A stretch of 64,000 bases of DNA. It comes from Flammeovirgaceae bacterium (GTDB lineage Bacteria > Bacteroidota > Bacteroidia > Cytophagales > Cyclobacteriaceae). Under the pieces are notes generated by a model. The model was not told the DNA's origin and ran no database searches. It saw only the letters and a program-made list of their open reading frames with translations. Positions 9,773-19,351 of the stretch are shown here, one piece after another (the stretch's first letter is position 1; every line of letters begins with the position of its first letter). Location of the stretch: NCBI GenBank assembly GCA_016712035.1, contig JADJRT010000001.1, positions 992,001-1,056,000 on the forward strand, read 5' to 3'. The translations under genes were made by a program, and so were the position numbers.

Positions 9773-10774
9773 TCAAATCGTACTATAATCTCCCAAGTCA
9801 AGATCGGCAGATTTTCCCTCAAAATTAACGAAATTTCCTAAAAGACTGTCTTTGAGAAACCCACCCGTAACGGTACAATCCTTCTGTACAATTGAATTAC
9901 TTAATCGGCAGTCGGTAATTTTTGTCCCGGCTCCCACCGAAACATGAGGTCCCACTACGGAATTCTCAATAATGACATTGTCATCTATAAATACGGGCGG
10001 TAAAATGATGCTGTTAATAACTTTCGCTTTCGTGGAGATCAGATTTTGATCTTTGATAAACTCCAGGTAGCGTTGGTTGGTTTGCAGCATGTTCTCTTTA
10101 TTGCCACAATCGAGCCATTCTTTTACCTGACCGGGCACAAATAATGCTCCCTTCTTGCGCATGTTCTCGAGAGCAGTGGTAAACTGATACTCTCCTTTCT
10201 CTTTAATGTCATGATCGAGGAGGTATTGCATTTCGCTACGAAGTTTTTCGCCTTCTTTAAAAAAATAAATCCCAATAATGGCCAAATCGGATACAAAGGT
10301 GGTGGGCTTTTCCACTAAATCGGTTATTTCTCCCTTTGCATTAAGCTTCACTACGCCAAACTGTGCAGGGTTTTCGACCTGTTGCACCCAAATGGTGCCA
10401 TCGCGGTTTGTATCTAATGTAAAGTCGGCACGAAAAAGCGTATCGGCAAAAGCCACAATTACTTTGCCCTCAAACAATTCTTTAGCAAAGAGTAATGCAT
10501 GCGAAATGCCCATCGCTTTTTCCTGATAGTAGATTTTTCCCTCGGCCCCCACAGCCTTGGCAACGGCTTTCAGTTCATCTTCCACGGCCTTACCAAAACC
10601 AGGGTGTACGATAAACCCGATATTATTTATTTTCTCCGGACAAACATGCGCAATGTCTTCTACCAATCGATGAACAATGGGTTTACCGGCAATGGGCAGC
10701 AGCGGTTTGGCAGTGGTCAGGGTGTGTGGTCTTAGGCGTTTACCTAGCCCGGCCATAGGAATAATGATATTCAT
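9773..10774 (-). CDS. Sugar-phosphate nucleotidyltransferase with C-terminal left-handed beta-helix
   Basis: Transfers a nucleotide to a sugar 1-phosphate to make an NDP-sugar. The N-terminus MNIIIPMAGLGKRLRP followed by KPLLPIAGKPIVH is the classical nucleotidyltransferase signature, with the metal-binding Asp in FADTLF. Residues from about 250 on show hexapeptide-repeat character (VFIDDNVIIENSVVGPHVSVGAG). Its 333 residues match GlmU/RfbA-like proteins that head the EnvC-GatA gene run in Bacteroidota. The sugar and nucleotide cannot be read from the sequence. A flippase gene lies 36 bases upstream, suggesting a role in surface polysaccharide precursors. Confidence 0.88.
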   Translation of the reverse strand: MNIIIPMAGLGKRLRPHTLTTAKPLLPIAGKPIVHRLVEDIAHVCPEKINNIGFIVHPGFGKAVEDELKAVAKAVGAEGKIYYQEKAMGISHALLFAKELFEGKVIVAFADTLFRADFTLDTNRDGTIWVQQVENPAQFGVVKLNAKGEITDLVEKPTTFVSDLAIIGIYFFKEGEKLRSEMQYLLDHDIKEKGEYQFTTALENMRKKGALFVPGQVKEWLDCGNKENMLQTNQRYLEFIKDQNLISTKAKVINSIILPPVFIDDNVIIENSVVGPHVSVGAGTKITDCRLSNSIVQKDCTVTGGFLKDSLLGNFVNFEGKSADLDLGDYSTI

Positions 10775-10810
10775 AGGTAGAATTTAGAATTAGCGTAAAA
10801 CTACAAATTC

Positions 10811-12250
10811 TTACCCGATGGGCTTACCTATAACCTTTCTTTCAGCCAGATAAATGAATAGCAGGAAGAATAAGATAACCGTTGCGTGAAAGGTTGTGGC
10901 GAGCCATTGATTGCTTATTTCGATTTGATTGACAAGCAAAACAACTGAATAGCTAAATAGAATATAGCCTGCATCTCGTGCTATCCAATAAGGTATTGGA
11001 TAATTACGTTGACCAACGGCATAACACAAAACAGTCATTAATGAATAGCACAACAAAGCAGCAAGCGCGCTACCCATAAATCCGATTATCGGAATGAGAA
11101 TAAAATTACCAGCAATGGTAACCCCTGCACCCACTACTGTTATAATGGTTCCCCAATAAGTTTTATCGGTAAGTTTAAACCACACACTCATATTATAATA
11201 AATGCCTAAGAACAAATAAGCCAATAATAACACGGGCACGATCGATAACCCAGACCAGAAGATGTCGCCAATAAAATATTTGAAGATATCAAGGTTAATA
11301 CCAATGCCCAGTAATACAACGCAACCGGTGATCACAAAATAGTGGTTCACTTTGGCGAATAGGGCGGGAGAGTTTTGATCCTTCGCGTTCGAAAAGAAGA
11401 ACGGTTCGGCTGCATAGCGAAAGGCCTGAATCCCCAGATTCATAAACACAGCAAATTTATAACACGCCCCAAAAATTCCGCCTGCTTCTTTACGGGTAAC
11501 ACCGGTATAAAAGTTTTCGGGAAGCCACCAGTCTAACATACTGCGCGAAAACATTTCGTTGATCATGCCGGCAACTCCGGTAATCATTACCGGATACGCA
11601 TAGCGAAACATTTGTGGAGAAATGGACTTGTCCCAGGTTGGTCGCCAGACTAAAAGCGTTTTGATAAAAAAAAGTATGAAGAAGGAGTTGGCAATCAAAT
11701 TGGCCATGAACACGTAGCCAATACCAATGGCTGGCTGAAAATTGAGTTTTAAGAAGTAGTAATTAAGACCAACCAGAACCAACACATTTGAAATTTTGGC
11801 GGCCGCAAACAATACTGGTTTTTTCTCTAACCGTAACTGAGCAAAGGGAATTGCCACGATAGCGTCAATTAGCATGGTAAGCGCAAGCCAAATAACAAAC
11901 TGTGGGTTTGTAATTTGCTGCGAGTCTGAAATGGGTGTTGCTAATAAAATGAGTAATAATGTTAATGAACCACTGATAATGATTACACTGGTTTGAGCCA
12001 GATTAAAAATTCTTTTGCTGTTCGCGTTGGGTTTGGTTGCAAACCGAAAGTAGGCGGTCTCCATACCAAACATGTATACAATATTAATAACGCCAACAAA
12101 AGCATAGAGCTTGGTGATTTCGCCATACTCGGCCTGACTAAACATGTTAATGGTGTGGAGAGGAACCAATAGAAAGTTGAGCATTCTTGGAAAAATGCTT
12201 CCGAGTCCGTACAACGCTGTTTCGCCAGCGAGTTGTTTGAGCTTATTCAC
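10811..12250 (-). CDS. Polysaccharide biosynthesis protein / Wzx-type flippase
   Basis: Inner-membrane flippase-like protein of 479 residues with about 12-14 hydrophobic helices, of the MATE/MVF type that moves lipid-linked oligosaccharides across the membrane. The N-terminus (LAGETALYGLGSIFPRMLNF) resembles the start of O-antigen flippases. The gene start overlaps the stop of the enoyl-CoA hydratase gene (shared base 12250), and the nucleotidyltransferase follows 36 bases downstream. The substrate is unknown. The frame is intact. Confidence 0.85.
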   Translation of the reverse strand: MNKLKQLAGETALYGLGSIFPRMLNFLLVPLHTINMFSQAEYGEITKLYAFVGVINIVYMFGMETAYFRFATKPNANSKRIFNLAQTSVIIISGSLTLLLILLATPISDSQQITNPQFVIWLALTMLIDAIVAIPFAQLRLEKKPVLFAAAKISNVLVLVGLNYYFLKLNFQPAIGIGYVFMANLIANSFFILFFIKTLLVWRPTWDKSISPQMFRYAYPVMITGVAGMINEMFSRSMLDWWLPENFYTGVTRKEAGGIFGACYKFAVFMNLGIQAFRYAAEPFFFSNAKDQNSPALFAKVNHYFVITGCVVLLGIGINLDIFKYFIGDIFWSGLSIVPVLLLAYLFLGIYYNMSVWFKLTDKTYWGTIITVVGAGVTIAGNFILIPIIGFMGSALAALLCYSLMTVLCYAVGQRNYPIPYWIARDAGYILFSYSVVLLVNQIEISNQWLATTFHATVILFFLLFIYLAERKVIGKPIG

Positions 12251-13023
12251 TATTCGCCTTTAAAGTTTGGTTTTCGCTTTTCAAGAAATGCGGTAGTGCC
12301 TTCAATAAAATCTTTCGTTGTAGTAAGGGCAGCAAAGTTTTTTGCCTCTTCGTGGTAGCCTTCTTTCTCTTGCCCAAATCCGGCATTAATACTTTTAATT
12401 AATGCAGCGATTGCCACAGGACCTTTTGCAAAAATCTTGTTCAGAATTTTTTCTGCTAGCGCCAAGGCTTCTTCTTTTGTGGCGGTAACATGATTTACCA
12501 ATCCTACCTCTTTGGCTTCGCTGGCACTTATCATATCACCCGTCATAGCGAGTTCAAGCGCTTTGCCTCGGCCAACCAACTGCGCTAATCGTTGGGTGCC
12601 ACCATAACCCGGGATAATTCCCAGGCTTACTTCGGGTAATCCGAATTTTGCATTTTCAGTCGCAATGCGTAAATGACATGCCATAGAAAGTTCGCAACCA
12701 CCCCCTAATGCAAAACCATTGACTACCGCAATCACCGGCTTGGTCGAATCTTCTATCATCTTAAAAAGATCCTGACCGTACTTAGAAAATTCAAATGCTT
12801 TTTCGGAGGGAATGCTGGCAATCTCTTTTATGTCTGCTCCTGCGACAAAAGCCTTTTCACCTTCACCGGTGATGATGATTCCTTTACAATCCGACCTGCC
12901 GATACATTCTTTAATAACCGTTTGTAATTCCTGAAGGGTTTCTTGATTAAGCGCGTTTAAAGCCTGCGGACGATTTACGCTTATGACAGAAATTGCACTA
13001 TGTAGAACGGTTAAGTTTTTCAT
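12250..13023 (-). CDS. Enoyl-CoA hydratase/isomerase (crotonase family)
   Basis: Hydrates trans-2-enoyl-CoA, as in fatty-acid or amino-acid breakdown. At 257 residues it has the family length. Visible motifs are the oxyanion-hole segment AFVAGADIKEI, and the two active-site glutamates in GGGCELSMACH and FGLPEVSLGIIPGYGGTQRL. The substrate chain is not determinable. It follows the threonine dehydrogenase gene by 14 bases on the same strand, so the two probably share a transcript, although they have no obvious common pathway. Confidence 0.92.
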   Translation of the reverse strand: MKNLTVLHSAISVISVNRPQALNALNQETLQELQTVIKECIGRSDCKGIIITGEGEKAFVAGADIKEIASIPSEKAFEFSKYGQDLFKMIEDSTKPVIAVVNGFALGGGCELSMACHLRIATENAKFGLPEVSLGIIPGYGGTQRLAQLVGRGKALELAMTGDMISASEAKEVGLVNHVTATKEEALALAEKILNKIFAKGPVAIAALIKSINAGFGQEKEGYHEEAKNFAALTTTKDFIEGTTAFLEKRKPNFKGE

Positions 13024-13037
13024 CAGGGATCTTTTTA

Positions 13038-14006
13038 TTATGAAAGTAATGCAGGATTCGCCTGAAGATTTGTCAAAATATCCTCGGTCATCTCCTCTAA
13101 GCCAAATTTATGCTTCCATCCCCAATCCTGGCGTGCCGCAGTATCATCAATGGATTTAGGCCATGAATCGGCAATCGCCTGACGGAAGTCGGGTTTGTAC
13201 GTGATACTAAATTCCGGAATATGTTTCTTAATAGTAGCAGCCACTTGTGCCGGGCAAAAACTCATAGACCCAATATTATAACTCGAACGAATTTTAACTT
13301 TCTCTGCCGGGGCCTCCATTAAATCCAAAGTGGCTTTTACGGCATCGTCCATGTACATCATGGGTAAATAAGTGTCGGCTGCTAAAAAGGATTCGTATGT
13401 TTTTTCTTTAATCGCTTTAAAATAAATATCAACGGCATAATCTGTAGTGCCGCCCCCGGGTGGGGTTTTATAACCAATTAATCCGGGATACCGAAGACTG
13501 CGCACATCTACGCCATACCGTCTGAAATAATATTCGCACCAAAGTTCACCTGCAAGTTTAGTAATGCCATATACAGTTGTAGGATCCATAATGGTATCCT
13601 GTGGAGTATTTTGCTTTGGGGTGGTAGGACCGAAGGCGGCAATCGAACTAGGCCAATAAACTTTATGCAACTTTAATTCCTGCGCAGCCTCCAACACAAA
13701 AAGCAAACTTTCCATGTTCAGCTTCCAGGCCCAACGTGGATCTTTTTCTCCGGTTGCCGAAAGCAACGCTGCCAGATGATAGATTTGAGTAATCTCATGT
13801 TTGCGCAACAACTCAAAAAGTCTGTCGCGCTGCATCACATCAAATTTCTCGTACGGACCTTCCTTTAAAATTCCCTGTGCGTCTTTTATATCGGAGGCTA
13901 CCACATTCTCCTGGCCGTATATTTTCCACAAACCCTGGGTGAGTTCGGAGCCTAGTTGCCCGCCAGCGCCAATGAGTAAAATCTTAGTTTTCTTCATTAA
14001 ATTCAA
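13038..14006 (-). CDS. NAD-dependent L-threonine 3-dehydrogenase (SDR/epimerase type)
   Basis: Oxidises threonine to 2-amino-3-ketobutyrate. It is an extended SDR with the Rossmann motif GAGGQLGSE near residue 14, a Ser in WPSSIAAFGP, and the catalytic YGITK. The conserved GLIGYKTPPGGGTTDYAVDI segment is characteristic of the epimerase-like threonine dehydrogenases. The call is supported by kbl, which encodes the next enzyme of the pathway, just across the divergent gap. Two starts are possible, 14006 or the MKKTK methionine at 13997; the second fits the family better. The frame is intact at about 320 residues. Confidence 0.9.
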   Translation of the reverse strand: MNLMKKTKILLIGAGGQLGSELTQGLWKIYGQENVVASDIKDAQGILKEGPYEKFDVMQRDRLFELLRKHEITQIYHLAALLSATGEKDPRWAWKLNMESLLFVLEAAQELKLHKVYWPSSIAAFGPTTPKQNTPQDTIMDPTTVYGITKLAGELWCEYYFRRYGVDVRSLRYPGLIGYKTPPGGGTTDYAVDIYFKAIKEKTYESFLAADTYLPMMYMDDAVKATLDLMEAPAEKVKIRSSYNIGSMSFCPAQVAATIKKHIPEFSITYKPDFRQAIADSWPKSIDDTAARQDWGWKHKFGLEEMTEDILTNLQANPALLS

Positions 14007-14027
14007 TTATCAGGGCAAGTTATTAAA

Positions 14028-14057
14028 ATTTACGATGTGCCATTTACGATTTACGAT
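14028..14057. repeat. Short direct repeat ATTTACGAT x3 in divergent gap
   Basis: The 66-base divergent region between the threonine dehydrogenase and the small gene at 14073 contains ATTTACGAT at 14028-14036, 14042-14050 and 14049-14057. It could be an operator for a divergently controlled promoter or simply low-complexity drift. Nothing else in the gap is recognisable. Confidence 0.4.
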
Positions 14058-14072
14058 TTGTAGATTTGCGTC

Positions 14073-14324
14073 ATGACGTTTGAGGATTATCTGATCTCCA
14101 AGAAAATTGATAGTGTGGCATTTAATAAAGCCGAGCCGGACCGGTGGAGCGAGTGGAAATCTTTATTTGAGGAGATGATCCCATCGAGTTTTACCTCACA
14201 AAAACTTTACCTGATTAATCCTACCAGAAGAAAATATTTATTGAAAGAAGAACCCACTGAAAAACCAAAACCAGCACCTGTTGCTGCCAGACCAGTAATG
14301 AGACCTAAACCGAAAATAAACTGA
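14073..14324 (+). CDS. Small hypothetical protein with Pro/Lys-rich tail
   Basis: 83 residues. The N-terminal part (about 1-50) looks helical, with WSEWKSLFEEMIP as the most distinctive stretch. The tail is rich in Pro, Lys, Arg and Ala (KPKPAPVAARPVMRPKPK) and probably disordered. I do not recognise a family. It ends 1 base before kbl starts, so it is very likely translated from the same transcript. A connection with threonine breakdown is possible only by position. Coding is supported by the tight junction with kbl and by in-frame composition like that of its neighbours. Confidence 0.7.
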   Translation: MTFEDYLISKKIDSVAFNKAEPDRWSEWKSLFEEMIPSSFTSQKLYLINPTRRKYLLKEEPTEKPKPAPVAARPVMRPKPKIN

Positions 14325-14325
14325 T

Positions 14326-15522
14326 ATGTATAAAAGACTTCAACCTGTATTGCAAAAGGAACTTGAATCGATTCGCGAAGCTGGTCTTTTCAAAAGGGAA
14401 AGAGTAATAACAACACCTCAGGGGGCAGACATAAAAACGCAGGATGGCAAAGCGGTGATAAATTTCTGTGCCAACAATTATTTAGGATTGTCCTCACATC
14501 CGCGGGTTATTGAGGCGGCCAAACGCGCTATCGACACGCATGGATTTGGCATGTCATCCGTGCGGTTTATTTGCGGAACTCAGGATATTCATAAAGAACT
14601 TGAAAAAAAGATTTCAGATTTTCTGGGCACAGAAGATACGATTCTATATGCGGCCGCTTTTGATGCCAACGGGGGCGTGTTTGAGCCGTTGTTGGGCGAG
14701 AAGGATGCAATCATTTCAGATGAATTAAATCATGCTTCCATTATTGATGGTGTACGCTTGTGCAAGGCGATGCGCTATCGTTACAAGCACAATGACATGG
14801 CCGATTTGAAAGTGCAACTAGAAGATGCGCGAAAGGCTGGGGCGAATCAAATTATTATTGTTACGGATGGCGCCTTTTCCATGGATGGAACCATTGCGCA
14901 GTTAGATAAGATTTGCGATCTGGCTGATGAGTACGAAGCACTAGTGATGACAGATGAATGTCACTCTTCAGGCTTTATTGGCAAAACAGGTCGTGGCGTT
15001 CCTGAGCATTGTGGGGTTATCGGTCGTGTGGATATTATCACGGGCACGTTAGGCAAAGCATTGGGTGGTGCTTCGGGTGGTTTTACATCGGGCCGAAAGG
15101 AAATTATTGAGATGCTTCGTCAACGGTCAAGACCTTATTTATTCTCGAATACGTTGGCACCTTCTATTACAGGAGCTTCTATAGAAGTGTTTAACATGCT
15201 TTCAGAAACCACAGCGTTACGCGATAAGCTGGAGAAAAGCACAAAATACTTTCGTGATAAAATGACCGCTGCAGGTTTTGATATCAAGCCAGGCATACAT
15301 CCTATAGTACCCATTATGTTGTATGAAGCTCCGCTGGCGCAAAAGTTTGCTGAGCGATTATTGGAAAAAGGAATCTATGTGATTGGATTTTTCTTTCCGG
15401 TGGTGGCCAAAGGCAAAGCGCGAATTCGTGTACAAATTTCAGCGGCCCATGAACAACATCATTTAGATAAAGCTATTCAGGCATTTACGGAAGTTGGGAA
15501 AGAGTTGGGAGTGTTGAAATAA
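14326..15522 (+). CDS. kbl: Glycine C-acetyltransferase (2-amino-3-ketobutyrate CoA ligase)
   Basis: PLP enzyme that splits 2-amino-3-ketobutyrate with CoA into glycine and acetyl-CoA, the second step after threonine dehydrogenase. Its 398 residues match the E. coli enzyme. The PLP lysine is Lys244 in TGTLGKALGGASGG. Also visible are NFCANNYLGLSSHP, MTDECHSSGFIGKTGRG and the C-terminal RIRVQISAAHEQHHLDKA. It starts 1 base after the small gene at 14073 and is divergent from the dehydrogenase gene. The frame is intact. Confidence 0.97.
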   Translation: MYKRLQPVLQKELESIREAGLFKRERVITTPQGADIKTQDGKAVINFCANNYLGLSSHPRVIEAAKRAIDTHGFGMSSVRFICGTQDIHKELEKKISDFLGTEDTILYAAAFDANGGVFEPLLGEKDAIISDELNHASIIDGVRLCKAMRYRYKHNDMADLKVQLEDARKAGANQIIIVTDGAFSMDGTIAQLDKICDLADEYEALVMTDECHSSGFIGKTGRGVPEHCGVIGRVDIITGTLGKALGGASGGFTSGRKEIIEMLRQRSRPYLFSNTLAPSITGASIEVFNMLSETTALRDKLEKSTKYFRDKMTAAGFDIKPGIHPIVPIMLYEAPLAQKFAERLLEKGIYVIGFFFPVVAKGKARIRVQISAAHEQHHLDKAIQAFTEVGKELGVLK

Positions 15523-15524
15523 GT

Positions 15525-15950
15525 CTACCGCACCTTCTTCGGTATTAAATCTGATGGGGTAGAGAACAATCCGAACAACGCTTCAGTATTTGTGGTAGGG
15601 ATAAAGTAAATCTTATTCCGTTTCCCTTTTAACTTAAGACTGTAGAGGTTGAAAAAAGGAATGAGCTTAATGCTTTTTACTTGCGACCAATCGTAGCTCT
15701 TCACTTTGGTCGGATTGATCACTTCGATTTTCTTTTTGCTTATGGCTACTCGTTTAATTCTATGAGAAACCAGCAGATGCAACGAAAAGAAAATCATTGC
15801 AAATGTGAAAAGTACAAGAGCGGCAAATCTGTTTTTGAGGGTGTCTTCGAATTGAAGCAACATAAGTACAGAGGCCAGTCCTTGAAGCGCGCTAAGCGCC
15901 AGGAAAAAATACCTGGCAAGGTAATATTTAACCGGATTTGCTTCTTCCAT
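15525..15950 (-). CDS. Hypothetical two-helix membrane protein (PH-like C-terminus)
   Basis: 141 residues. Two hydrophobic segments near residues 10-30 and 38-60 are followed by a basic linker (SHRIKRVAISKKKIEVINPTK). A beta-rich tail (YDWSQVKSIKLIPFFNLYSLKLKGKR) resembles the bacterial PH-like domains that follow membrane helices. No function can be given. It is convergent with kbl, with only 2 bases between stop codons. Confidence 0.7.
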   Translation of the reverse strand: MEEANPVKYYLARYFFLALSALQGLASVLMLLQFEDTLKNRFAALVLFTFAMIFFSLHLLVSHRIKRVAISKKKIEVINPTKVKSYDWSQVKSIKLIPFFNLYSLKLKGKRNKIYFIPTTNTEALFGLFSTPSDLIPKKVR

Positions 15951-16030
15951 TCATCATATCTAGTTGGTTTATGAATACGAAGTTACAAAATTCTGAGAAT
16001 GTTGCGAGTTGTTAAGTACTTGTAAATTCA

Positions 16031-16102
16031 TAGCCACAGATTCACTGATTGTGATTGCTTACGGGTCGGGTGTTTCAAGATTAATCTGTGAATCAGTGGC
16101 TA
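16031..16102. repeat. Imperfect long inverted repeat
   Basis: The arms are 16031-16050 and 16083-16102, matching at 18 of 20 positions as inverted copies, with a 32-base spacer. Each arm contains a CACAGATTCACTGATT-like word. The right arm ends 2 bases outside the stop codon of the WD40-caspase gene, so on the minus strand a large hairpin would form directly after that gene. There is no clear T-tract. It could be a transcript 3' end or a small dispersed repeat. The rest of the 15951-16104 gap shows nothing else. Confidence 0.65.
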
Positions 16103-16104
16103 CA

Positions 16105-19100
16105 TCATTTTTCATTCTCAATCACCACGGGAAAATCCTGCCCCCGTGAAAACGTGTACGGATATTGAGGTTTGCCTTTCATCTTTTGCGTTAACTCAGG
16201 CACCTGATCATCTAAGTAAGATTTTAATTCATAAATCGTAACCTTGCCATCTTTAGGGGCACCATCGGCATCGCCTTGCAAGGCTTTAATAAGTAAGTAA
16301 GTAAACAACCCATGACCCAACTCGGCAAACTCAGTAGCAAATTGTTCGCTACCAGCCGAGGCCATCACATGAATGCCAGCACTGCGCGAAAGCTGCGCAA
16401 TCGCTTTTCTCTTCAGCCGCACCGCGTGTTGCAAGCAACTCCACGGATGCGCCCGATTGACACGCGTCCATTATGATAAGTTGTTTCAACGCCTTTATGT
16501 TTTTTAGTTTATCCTGCAACACACTCGCTTCAATAGCATCTTTTTGCAGAGAAGATAAATCATATAGCCTACTGCTTTCCGTTGGGATAAAGAAGAATTG
16601 ATTATCGACCATACTACCATGCCCGGCATAGTAAAAGATAAATACATCTTCCTGATGAACTTTAGCCGATAGTTCTTCTAGTTTTTTTAAGATGTTAACC
16701 TTGCTCGCATCGCTGTCATATAAACTATGTAATTCTATATTTTTGAAAAGCGACCCCTTTTCGTCTACAGCTTTACCAAACGACTCGGCATCCGGCCGAG
16801 CATAGTTCAAAGTCATCTTCGGATTTTTGTATTGATTGATTCCCACGGAAAGAATATAACAAATACTGCTCTTGCCGGCACGATCTGAAACTACTTCTAC
16901 CGAATGCGGGTCAGATTCAATTTTATCTTTATTGCTGGCGGATGCCGTAATCGTATTTGTACCGCCAATCAAATTAATGGTATGACGATAGGTAGTGCTT
17001 TCACCTTTGCGGGTAGGAAGTTTCAGTGTTTGCTTATCCAGCGGAATATCCTTCCCGTTGTGAAATAGTTTTACGGCCTCAATGCCACCTCCCATATCGG
17101 TCATTTTGATAAGTACTTCGGCTTGCGTGGCATCGCCCCCCGGAACAGTTGCAACCCGGATACTAGGAGGGGGTGTTGTGTTCAACTTTCCTTGGATGTC
17201 CTTATAATTATCCTCACCACGACTTTGAAATATTTTTGGTAATAGATCCGGCCGATAAAACTCGTTAAAGAATTGATCTACGCTGTATGTCTTTAATCCA
17301 TCTACAAAATGAATGTATTGACGCGCCTCTTGTGTACCATTAAAATAGCCCTTTGGATTTTTCACCATCCATTCTTTTTCGCCAAAATGAATATGTTCAA
17401 AAAATTCCATGCCAGTGCTTAGATTCCAGAACTTAGTCGCACCATCAACACTATGGCTGATCAGCATTTTTTCGTCATTGGTTAGTTGCAAGCTGCTTAC
17501 TTCACTCTGATGTCCCATAAACTTAGCGATCACTTTTCCTGTAGAGACATCCCACTTCCGTATAATTCGATCCGCACCAGCGCTGTAAATTGTTCTTTCA
17601 TCCTTACTAAAAATAGCCGAGTAGATTTCTCCCACATGCCCGAGATATTTTCTATCTGCTAAACCGGTTGAGATATCCCATAGTCGCAGACTGCCATCCC
17701 AACTGGCACTTAAGATTTTTTTTCCGTCTTGAGTTAACTGAATAACGGAGACGGTTGCTGTATGCCCAATAAATTCCCGGATAGTTGTTTGCGTATCGAT
17801 TTCCATCATGCGTAACCCGGCTGGCAAATCGGCCGTGATGATGTAGAGATCATTACGACTGAATCGTGATATGTAGGCAGCGCCATTTTTTGATTCGTGA
17901 TAAACAAGTCGTTTGCCTGAAGCGGCATCATGTATTTTAATGGAGCCGTCCCAACTGCTGCTTAAAATTTGAGTTTCATCGCTGTTAAAGCTTACATCGA
18001 AAACAGGTTCGCGGTAGGAGGGAATGGTGAAGATGGTATCGCCCTTTTCAACATTCCAGAGAATAATTTTTCCATCACCTCCACCGGTCAGTAATTTTTT
18101 CGAATCGCCACTGTATTGATAGCAGACTGCTGCTTTTTCATGGCCCACATATTCCATTTCCGTTTTGCCGGTGGCGATGTCCCATTGTTTCACTTTTGAA
18201 CCAAACTTGCCTTTGAGTAACGTTTTATTATCGCGACTAAGCAAAATATCATTTTTGAAACGCAGATACTTGGCAATGTGCGAGTCCCAATACGAATTGG
18301 GATCGTAGGTTATGCCGCCCTTATCGCGTTGATTGAGAAATCCAGTGAGCTCGCCTGCTTTTTTGTTCGTGGCTATATCCCAGATCAAAACAATATTGTT
18401 GTCGCAGGCGAGCAATAACTGTTTGCCATTGGCACTAAAAACGGCCTGATTAATTTCAGCTTCAATCTTTGGGTTTATACTTTTTATTGAGTCACCTGAT
18501 TGTGTCTTATAAAGAGTGACCTCCTTCTTTGTACAAATCGCTACTTGCTTACCATCGCCACTAAACACGCCAGAACTAACGTCCTCAACTTTCTTTCGAT
18601 AACGTTTTACGAGGTTGCCCGTTTTCAAATCATAGAGGGCGGCTTCACCGCGGTTCGTGGTTTTTAATAAAGGGCGACTATCGGGTGAGAAATTCACATC
18701 CGTATAACAACCACCACACGATGAGTATTCTGAGAAATTAAGTTTAAAAGCTTTCTCCCAGGTGGTTGTTTTATAAACATGGGCCACACTGTTGTCTTCA
18801 CCAATGGCAAGCCATTCACTATTTGCGCTTATTGCTAAATTAATTCCTCCCGAGGAGCCTGCATAACCGTCTGCCGGGAACTCTTTTAATTTTTTCTTTG
18901 AAGGGAATTCCCAGACAACCGCTTTTCTTCCAAAGCCAACGGTAACAAAATATTTTCCTTTCGGATCGAAGACTACATCGGTAAGGCGTTCCTGATCCGG
19001 ATGAATTGAAAGGATTTCTTTTCCAGTAGCAACTTCCCAGATCTTAGCAGTCTGGTCACCATTTCCGGTGATCAGATATTTTCCATCGCTGCTAAAGTCA

Positions 19101-19331
19101 AGACTGTTAACCGAAAATTGATGTCCCAGAAAACTTCTTACTTCACGCCCGGTTGATAGCTCCCACAACTTTGCTGACTTATCGCGACTTCCTGTGGCTA
19201 CGTAATTACTATCGGGGCTAACAGCCACAGCAAGCACGGCCAGCTCATGACCTTTTTGAATAATGGTTTCTATACTTTGGCTTCTTGAATGAAGATCAAA
19301 ATAATACGATCAGTGTTGTGAGGATCTTCAT
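16105..19331 (-). CDS. WD40-repeat protein with C-terminal caspase (C14) domain (frameshifted)
   Basis: Large protein of about 1,070 residues. Two beta-propellers made of some 14 WD40 blades (signatures GHQFSVNSLDFSSDGKYLIT, DQTAKIWEVATGKE and similar) are followed by a beta-sandwich-like linker and a peptidase C14 domain. The catalytic dyad is intact: His in YYAGHGS (codon 16619-16621) and Cys in MDACQSG (codon 16460-16462). The main frame runs 19237-16349; the end of the caspase domain (AIAQLSRSAGIHVMASAG to VVIENEK) is in another frame down to 16105. Upstream, an ATG at 19331 opens MKILTTLIV, a probable export signal, which needs one further indel to reach IETIIQKGHELAVLAVAVSP. The gene starts 20 bases after cdaA. 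Related proteins are linked to proteolytic cell-death or stress responses; the target is unknown. Confidence 0.9.
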
Positions 19332-19351
19332 AGTCTAATGGCAAAAGATAC

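Noticed and set aside
14061..14068. TAGATTTG, a match to the Bacteroidota -7 consensus
   Set aside because: It is only 4 bases from the ATG at 14073, too close for a normal leader, and no -33 box is at the right distance.
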